From NCBI GenBank assembly GCA_963745975.1, contig CAVUZJ010000009.1, positions 1,361,085-1,425,084 on the forward strand: a stretch of 64,000 nt of DNA. The letters run 5' to 3'. Position 1 is the first letter of the stretch; every line of letters begins with the position of its first letter. This DNA comes from JAKAWQ01 sp963745975. GTDB taxonomy: Bacteria > Pseudomonadota > Alphaproteobacteria > Acetobacterales > Acetobacteraceae. The translations under genes were made by a program, and so were the position numbers. Shown here piece by piece: positions 59,077-64,000 of this stretch. Under the pieces are notes generated by a model that saw only the letters and a list, made by a program, of their open reading frames with translations, made no database searches and was not told the DNA's origin.

Positions 59077-60792
59077 TCAATCGAGCCCGTACTCTTCTCG
59101 CGCGGCTTCGTCCGAGATGTAGCCGTCGCGCAGATCCGCCCGCACCCTCGCCCGCTCGCGCGATCTCGGGTCCCCGTAACCGCCGCCGCCGGCGTAGAGC
59201 AGCGAGAGACGCCGGCCCGGGCCGATCGTGCTCCGGGACTTCGGTTCGGGCTTGCTCCCGTCGTCGAGCGTGATCACCGAAGGCGCGCCGGGCATTCCGC
59301 CGAGCACGCCGGCGGCGGGATGGAGATGGCGGTCGGAGAGCAGGGAAAGACGCGCCGGCGTCGCGGTGCGGAGCTCGATCTCGATCTCCTGGCCGAGCCC
59401 GCCGCGCCATCGGCCGGGTCCTCCGCTGTCGGTCCGGAGCCGCTTCTTCCAGACCAGGAGGGGGGCGACGCTTTCATAGGCCTCGATGCTGCCGGCGCCG
59501 ACATTGGTCGGAAAGGCGGTCGTCGACAATCCATCGCGGTCGGGGCTGCCACCCATACCGCCGCTCGCGAACAGCACCTGCGAAAAGCGCTCGCCGTTGC
59601 GCTTGGTTCCGCTGAAGAGCGCGCGCATGGTCGGCGCGCCGCCGCATTCCGCGATGATCCGCTCCGGCAGAACGGACGAAAGAGCATGGTAGATCGCGCC
59701 CGCGAGCAGATGCCCGGTGAGCTGGCGGGCACTGCACGGGGCGGGAAAGACGGGGTTGAGGATCGAGCGCTCGGGCGCGCTCACCGTGATCGGCCGGTAC
59801 GAGCCTTCGTTCCGCGGCACCAGGGGGTCGAGCGCGCATTTGACCGGATAGACGGAATAGGCGTGCGTGTAGTTGAAGACGCAGTTGATCCCGCGATCCA
59901 CCTGAGCCGAGGTGCCCGCATAGTCGATATGCATCGCCTCGCCCCGCACCTCGACCGCGCAAACGATGCGGACCGGCGTTCCGCCGTAGCCGTCGGCCTC
60001 GATCGTCGCGTGGTAGGCGCCGTCCGGCACCGCGAGGATCGCCCGCCGCATCGCGCTTTCCGCGCGGCGCTGCACCTCCGCCGAGAGCGCTTGCAGATCC
60101 TCAAGGCCGGTATCCTCGAGGAATTCCTCGACGCGGCGCACGCAAACCTCGTTGGCGACCACCTGCGCCTTGAGATCGCCCAGGACCTGGCCCGGCACCC
60201 GGACATTGGCGAGCAGAAGATCGAGCAGCTCCGCGTTCCATTCGCCGCCGCGCAGCAGATGTGCGGGCGGAATGCGGATGCCCTCCTCGAACAGCTCCTG
60301 GCAATCGGCGGACCAAAGCGCGCCGCCGACATCGGGCGAATGCGCGATCGACCCGGCAAAGCCGACCAGCCTGCCGCGATGGAAGATCGGCGTCACGGCG
60401 GTGAAATCCGGCAGATGGCCGGTGGCGAGCCAGGGGTCGTTGGTGATCACCGTATCGCCCGGGCGCCAGGTGTGCGCGGGGAACCTCCCCAAAAATGCCT
60501 TCGCCGTGCGCGGAAGGATGCAGGAAAACGAGGCGATCCCGCCCGTGTTCTCGGAGACGCTGTCGCCCCTCTCATCCATCAGCACGGTGCCGAAGTCGTT
60601 CGATTCGCGGACGATCGTGGAGAATGCGGCGCGCAGCAGGCCGGCCGCCGCCTCGTCGGCGATCGAGATCAGCCGGCTCCAGTAGATCTCGAGCGTGACC
60701 GGATCGAATTCGCTTTGGGCGGGCTCTGACACGGCAGGATGGTTGACCTCCGCGCTCGCCTCCGTCCAATCTATTTTTCCGGTTCCATTCAT
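59077..60792 (-). CDS. hyuB: Hydantoinase B/oxoprolinase-type subunit
   Basis: 571 residues. Motifs are DPVTLEIYWSRLISIADE, IVRESNDFGTVLMDERGD, NDPWLATGHLPDF, HSPDVGG and the C-terminal GGGGYGDP. It forms the hetero-oligomer with HyuA. The SD (AAGGGG) lies inside the end of pspF, whose stop is only 3 bp upstream, so pspF, hyuB and hyuA look like one operon. Confidence 0.9.
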   Translation of the reverse strand: MNGTGKIDWTEASAEVNHPAVSEPAQSEFDPVTLEIYWSRLISIADEAAAGLLRAAFSTIVRESNDFGTVLMDERGDSVSENTGGIASFSCILPRTAKAFLGRFPAHTWRPGDTVITNDPWLATGHLPDFTAVTPIFHRGRLVGFAGSIAHSPDVGGALWSADCQELFEEGIRIPPAHLLRGGEWNAELLDLLLANVRVPGQVLGDLKAQVVANEVCVRRVEEFLEDTGLEDLQALSAEVQRRAESAMRRAILAVPDGAYHATIEADGYGGTPVRIVCAVEVRGEAMHIDYAGTSAQVDRGINCVFNYTHAYSVYPVKCALDPLVPRNEGSYRPITVSAPERSILNPVFPAPCSARQLTGHLLAGAIYHALSSVLPERIIAECGGAPTMRALFSGTKRNGERFSQVLFASGGMGGSPDRDGLSTTAFPTNVGAGSIEAYESVAPLLVWKKRLRTDSGGPGRWRGGLGQEIEIELRTATPARLSLLSDRHLHPAAGVLGGMPGAPSVITLDDGSKPEPKSRSTIGPGRRLSLLYAGGGGYGDPRSRERARVRADLRDGYISDEAAREEYGLD

Positions 60793-60795
60793 AAG

Positions 60796-61797
60796 CTACG
60801 CCCCTTCGTCGTGCCGGCGGAGGAGCCCGTGCGTGCGCAGATGGTAGCGGAACTGATGATAGGTGAGGCCGAGCGCGCGCGCCGCCTGCCGCTGGTTGAA
60901 TTTTTCCTCCTTGAGCGCCTTCTCCAGCAGCGTGGCTTCATAGGCGCGCACGCGCGCACGGAAATCCTGCGGCCCGCCCGTCGGCACCGTCTCCGGCGCC
61001 ACGTCCGGCGCCGAACCGAACGGATTGAAGAACAGCGCCTCCAGCGGACGGTCGATCCGCGCCATCCGGTAGACGCTGCGCTCGACGACATTGCGCAGCT
61101 CGCGCACATTCCCCGGCCACGAAGCCGCCGCGAGCCGTTGCCGCGCCGCATCGGTGAAGCCGGGAAAATACGCCCGCGCGAGCTCGCTCGTCATCCGCGT
61201 CGCGAAATGCGTGGCAAGCAGAAGGATGTCCTCCGGGCGCTCACGCAATGGGGGGATCAGGATCACGTCGAAGGCGAGCCGGTCCAGCAGATCGGGGCGG
61301 AATTTTCCCGCCGCGGCCAGCGCCGGGAGATCGGCATTGGTCGCGGCAATGATCCGCACATCGACCTGGTGCTCCGCATTGCCGCCGACGCGCTCGAAGC
61401 TTCCATATTCGATCACCCGCAAAATCTTCTCCTGCACCGCGAGCGAGGCATTGGCGATCTCGTCGAGGAACAGGCTCCCTCCGTCCGCCATCTCGAAGCG
61501 GCTCGCCCGCCGCCGTGTCGCGCCGGTGAAGGCGCCGGCCTCGTGGCCGAAGAGCTCGCTGTCGAGCAGGCTCTCGGCGAGCGCGGCGCAGTTCAGCTTG
61601 AGCAAGGGCTTGTCCCACCGGTTCGAGAGATAGACCAGCCGGTTGGCGATCACCTCCTTGCCTACGCCGCGCTCGCCGCAGAGCAGCAGCGGGCGGTTGA
61701 CCGGAGCCACTTGCGAGACATGGGCGAGCATATCGAGGAAGGCGGGGCTCTCGCCGATCGGCGTCGGGTCGGCAAGCGGCGGGGAGGCATCGCTCAT
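60796..61797 (-). CDS. pspF: PspF, sigma-54-dependent activator of the psp operon
   Basis: About 333 residues from ATG 61797. An AAA+ domain without an N-terminal receiver has GERGVGKEVIANRLVYLS (Walker A), the sigma-54 contact loop ESELFGHEAGAFTGA-like (LFGHEAGAFTGA), SLFLDEIA (Walker B) and WPGNVRELRN. The C-terminal Fis-type HTH is RQAARALGLTYHQFRYHL. PspF activates pspA and is held inactive by PspA until membrane stress. It is divergent from pspA and its own start region overlaps the probable upstream activating repeats. Confidence 0.92.
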   Translation of the reverse strand: MSDASPPLADPTPIGESPAFLDMLAHVSQVAPVNRPLLLCGERGVGKEVIANRLVYLSNRWDKPLLKLNCAALAESLLDSELFGHEAGAFTGATRRRASRFEMADGGSLFLDEIANASLAVQEKILRVIEYGSFERVGGNAEHQVDVRIIAATNADLPALAAAGKFRPDLLDRLAFDVILIPPLRERPEDILLLATHFATRMTSELARAYFPGFTDAARQRLAAASWPGNVRELRNVVERSVYRMARIDRPLEALFFNPFGSAPDVAPETVPTGGPQDFRARVRAYEATLLEKALKEEKFNQRQAARALGLTYHQFRYHLRTHGLLRRHDEGA

Positions 61798-61802
61798 GGC
61801 TA

Positions 61803-61829
61803 TAGCGAATTTTCTCACACTTTAGCGAA
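61803..61829. promoter_or_regulatory. Probable PspF upstream activating sites
   Basis: TAGCGAA occurs twice, at 61803-61809 and 61823-61829, start-to-start 20 bp (about two helical turns). The pair lies about 110-136 bp before the predicted pspA start point and 6-32 bp before the pspF ATG. The position suits both activation of pspA and autorepression of pspF. The assignment to PspF is inference. Confidence 0.55.
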
Positions 61830-61912
61830 ATTCACCACCCTTCGGCACAAAGCAAAGGCCCCGGCGGCGCCAAAGCCAGCCAAATCAATCCTCTACCCGC
61901 TCCACGCCGCCC

Positions 61913-61928
61913 TGGCACGGCGGATGCA
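61913..61928 (+). promoter_or_regulatory. Sigma-54 (-24/-12) promoter of pspABC
   Basis: TGGCACGGCGGATGCA matches the consensus TGGCAC-N5-TTGC with one mismatch in the -12 box. GG (61914-61915) and GC (61926-61927) are 10 bases apart as required. Transcription should start near 61939, leaving a leader of about 52 nt before pspA. Confidence 0.85.
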
Positions 61929-61990
61929 TTTGCTTGCCTGTCCGGGCGCGACCCCGACGCCCGGACGCCGCGCCACAAGGAGCCGCCCCC

Positions 61991-62674
61991 ATGGGCATCT
62001 TTTCCCGCCTCTCCGACATCGTGAACTCGAACCTCAACGCCCTGCTCGACCGCGCCGAGGACCCCGAGAAAATCATCCGGCTCATCATCCAGGAGATGGA
62101 GGACACGCTGGTGGAGGTGCGCAGCGCCGCCGTGCGCAGCATCGCCGAGAAGAAGGGGATGGAGCGCAAGGCGGGCGAGCTGCGCGCCGAGCATGAGGAC
62201 TGGCAGCGCAAGGCCGAGCTCGCTGTCACCAAGGGCCGCGACGATCTCGCCAAGGCGGCGCTGCACGCCAAGGCGCGCGTCGGCCAGAGCCTCGGCGCGC
62301 TCGAGCGGCAGCTCGCCCAGCTCGGCGAGGTCCTGGCCCGCCAGAACGAGGATATCGGCAAGCTCCAGGCCAAGCTCGCGGATGCCAAATCGCGCGAGCA
62401 GAGCCTCGCCGCCCGGCAAAAAACCGCGGCGACGCGCCTCAAGATGCGGGCCAGGCTCTATGACGAGCGCATCACCGATGCCTTCGCCCGCTTCGAGCAG
62501 GTGGAGCGCACGCTCGATGAGATGGAGGGCCAGGTCGAAGCCTACGATCTTGGCCGCAAGCCCGCGCTCGCCGAAGAATTCGCCGAGCTCGAGGCCGACG
62601 CGGGCCTCGCGGAAGAGCTCGAGGCGCTGAAATCCCGCCTCGGCAACCGCGCCACCCAGGCCGCGAAGGGATAG
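61991..62674 (+). CDS. pspA: Phage shock protein A
   Basis: 227 residues, close to E. coli PspA. It starts MGIFSRLSDIVNSNLNALLD, an amphipathic membrane-binding helix. EDPEKIIRLIIQEMEDTLVE follows, and then long coiled coils to near the end. PspA binds PspF in the resting state and assembles on stressed inner membranes (ESCRT-III fold). AAGGAG lies upstream of ATG 61991. An upstream in-frame extension overlaps the promoter and is not used. Confidence 0.95.
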   Translation: MGIFSRLSDIVNSNLNALLDRAEDPEKIIRLIIQEMEDTLVEVRSAAVRSIAEKKGMERKAGELRAEHEDWQRKAELAVTKGRDDLAKAALHAKARVGQSLGALERQLAQLGEVLARQNEDIGKLQAKLADAKSREQSLAARQKTAATRLKMRARLYDERITDAFARFEQVERTLDEMEGQVEAYDLGRKPALAEEFAELEADAGLAEELEALKSRLGNRATQAAKG

Positions 62675-62677
62675 AAA

Positions 62678-62920
62678 ATGGGGTTCGGCACTATACTTCT
62701 CGGCGCCATTTTTCTTCTCGTCGTCGCCCCCCTCTGGATTCTCTTCCACTACGTGACCCGTTGGCGCAGCGCCCGCGCCCTTTCGGTGGAGGACGAGCGC
62801 GCGCTCGGCGAGCTCTGGGACGCCGCACAGCGCATGGAGGCGCGGCTGGCCAATCTCGAGCGCGCGTTGGACGCCGAGGCGCCGGGCTGGCGCGCGCCAA
62901 CGGAGGGGGACCTGCGATGA
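62678..62920 (+). CDS. pspB: Phage shock protein B
   Basis: 80 residues. One N-terminal membrane helix (LLGAIFLLVVAPLWILFHYV) is followed by a charged, probably coiled-coil cytoplasmic part (EDERALGELWDAAQRMEARL). PspB with PspC senses membrane stress and draws PspA away from PspF. It starts 3 bp after pspA, and its TGA overlaps the pspC ATG. Confidence 0.9.
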   Translation: MGFGTILLGAIFLLVVAPLWILFHYVTRWRSARALSVEDERALGELWDAAQRMEARLANLERALDAEAPGWRAPTEGDLR

Positions 62921-63306
62921 ATCTCGGCTGGCAATCCCGCTTCCCGCTCGCGCGCGATCCCGCGAACGCCTGGCTCGCCGGCGTCTGCGCCGGCATCGCC
63001 GATTATTTCGGCGTCGAGCGCGTTGCGGTGCGTATCGCCGCCGTCGCCGGCCTGATCTTCTTCACCCTGCCGACGCTCGCCATCTATGTCGCGCTGGCGA
63101 TCCTGCTGCCCCCGCGCCCGCCGCGCCAATTCGCAAGTCCGGCGCAGGAGGATTTCTGGCGCGGCGTCGGCACCGAGCCCCGCCGCACCGTCGCCGCACT
63201 TCGCCAGCGCTACCGCGAGCTGGAGTACCGGCTCCAGCGCCTCGAACGCGCGGTCACCTCGGAGGAGGTCACCCTGCGCCGCCGCTTCCGCGATCTCGGG
63301 AGATAG
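62917..63306 (+). CDS. pspC: Phage shock protein C
   Basis: 129 residues from ATG 62917. The PspC domain starts DPANAWLAGVCAGIADYFGV. A membrane helix follows (GLIFFTLPTLAIYVALAILL). The C-terminal part has YRELEYRLQRLERAVTSEEV, a coiled coil ending LRRRFRDLGR. It acts with PspB as the membrane stress sensor. Overlap with pspB (ATGA) implies coupled synthesis. Confidence 0.93.
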   Translation: MNLGWQSRFPLARDPANAWLAGVCAGIADYFGVERVAVRIAAVAGLIFFTLPTLAIYVALAILLPPRPPRQFASPAQEDFWRGVGTEPRRTVAALRQRYRELEYRLQRLERAVTSEEVTLRRRFRDLGR

Positions 63307-63312
63307 AGAGAG

Positions 63313-63747
63313 ATGACGCCGCTTCGTCTGCTCCTCAACGTCCTCTGGATCATCACCGGCGGAATCTGGATGGCGGCCGGCTGGATCCTCGCCGCCCTCG
63401 TCATGCTCGTCAGCATCATCGGTATCCCCTGGGCCTGGGCCGCGTTCCGCATCGCCGCCTTCACCCTCCTGCCGTTCGGCCATCGCGCCGTCCGCCGGGA
63501 CCGCATCACCGGCCGCGCCGATCTCGGCACCGGGCCGGCGGGCTTCCTCGGCAACGTGATCTGGCTGCTGCTCGCCGGCTGGTGGCTGGCGCTCGGTCAC
63601 CTGATCGCCGCGGCCCTCCTGACGATCACCGTGATCGGCATTCCCTTCGCCTGGGCGCATCTGAAGCTCGCCGGCCTCGCACTCTGGCCCGTCGGCAGCG
63701 AGATCGTGCCCATCCGCGCAACGCCGGGGCTCCGCCGGTCGTTCTGA
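63313..63747 (+). CDS. YccF-domain inner membrane protein
   Basis: 144 residues with two copies of the YccF repeat: LLNVLWIITGGIWMAAGWIL and GNVIWLLLAGWWLALGHLIA, each followed by IGIP(W/F)AWA. Four or more membrane helices are expected. It begins 6 bp after pspC in the same direction, so it is likely the last gene of the psp operon. YccF proteins have no settled role; the context suggests envelope homeostasis. Confidence 0.85.
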   Translation: MTPLRLLLNVLWIITGGIWMAAGWILAALVMLVSIIGIPWAWAAFRIAAFTLLPFGHRAVRRDRITGRADLGTGPAGFLGNVIWLLLAGWWLALGHLIAAALLTITVIGIPFAWAHLKLAGLALWPVGSEIVPIRATPGLRRSF

Positions 63748-64000
63748 TCACGGAACGCGCGGCATCGCCTCGCCGTCAGTTCGATCGAGCAGCGCAAGAG
63801 CCGGCTTGACCACGCCCTCCAGCAGCGCGCGTTCCGGCCGGCCGCCGCCCGAGCGCGCGCCGTCGGCAAGGACCACGATTTCAAGAAGGTCAGCGACGAG
63901 GAGACGAGGCGCGCGCTCTTCCCCTCGAACTATGCGCCGGCAGCCTGAGGCGGCCCTCGTCATAACACGCTGCAATCTTTGAACATTTGGAGCGGGCGAA
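63748..64000. other. Right-end region without a convincing gene
   Basis: The minus strand is open from about 63975 to 63748 (ending DRTDGEAMPRVP), and the plus strand is open in part of the same stretch. Neither product resembles a known family and neither has a clear ribosome-binding site. It may be the edge of a gene or a remnant. Confidence 0.3.

Noticed and set aside
56756..59122. Long plus-strand open frame opposite hyuA
   Set aside because: Shadow of hyuA, which carries the GGTFTD and GGTTAK motifs on the minus strand.

Overview
This is a GC-rich, gene-dense bacterial chromosome segment. It most resembles an alphaproteobacterium of the Rhodospirillales/Acetobacteraceae type. That placement is inferred from the style of the proteins and the base composition; there is no rRNA here to test it. 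I recognise no transposase, integrase, prophage or CRISPR array.

Layout. (1) 0-12.7 kb is mostly metabolic: the 5' end of a mobA-like gene, tRNA-His, a class I aminotransferase, a D-lactate-dehydrogenase-like FAD/Fe-S fusion coupled to an EAL protein, a YddA-type ABC exporter, an OmpA-like lipoprotein, an N-carbamoyl-D-amino-acid hydrolase, tandem DUF983 proteins, an mqsRA toxin-antitoxin operon, a quinone-oxidoreductase-like MDR protein and a nitroreductase. (2) 12.9-13.7 kb holds a decayed two-gene cassette. (3) 13.7-22.5 kb carries carbohydrate and organic-acid enzymes (amidohydrolase, class I aldolase, D-lactate dehydrogenase, Zn-alcohol dehydrogenase, HpaI aldolase plus UxaA-type dehydratase) around an FtsH protease. 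(4) 22.6-27.4 kb is less GC-rich and looks acquired: an unknown ORF, a frameshifted methyltransferase and a 1048-residue cyclase/AAA/TPR protein. (5) 27.4-37.2 kb has slt, dapA, smpB, a gamma-glutamyltransferase, a cytochrome P450 and an RpfC-like hybrid kinase. (6) 37.5-60.8 kb is a catabolic island: an SDR, an SsuBC-type importer, aconitase next to a tricarballylate-dehydrogenase-like flavoprotein, a sugar-type ABC importer without an ATPase gene, acyl-CoA enzymes and CoA-transferases, a LysR regulator, a 2-hydroxyacid dehydrogenase and hydantoinase/oxoprolinase subunits. (7) 60.8-63.7 kb is the phage-shock locus: pspF divergent from pspABC and a YccF gene.

What ties the window together is mostly non-coding. 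Stem-loop modules of one repeat family sit after stop codons, one module after a gene in tandem and two facing modules between convergent genes. A separate MITE-like repeat occurs twice in opposite orientation, and a third hairpin family supplies the stop codon of two genes. In the catabolic island one 33-nt element is repeated upstream of three transcription units, each time overlapping a possible -35 box, which suggests a shared regulon. The psp locus shows a sigma-54 promoter and paired upstream repeats, and pspF appears to be co-transcribed with hyuBA. Several genes are broken by single lesions or truncations (both genes of the 13-kb cassette, the methyltransferase, a LivK-type binding protein, a fragment at 56.5 kb), so the accessory regions are eroding.
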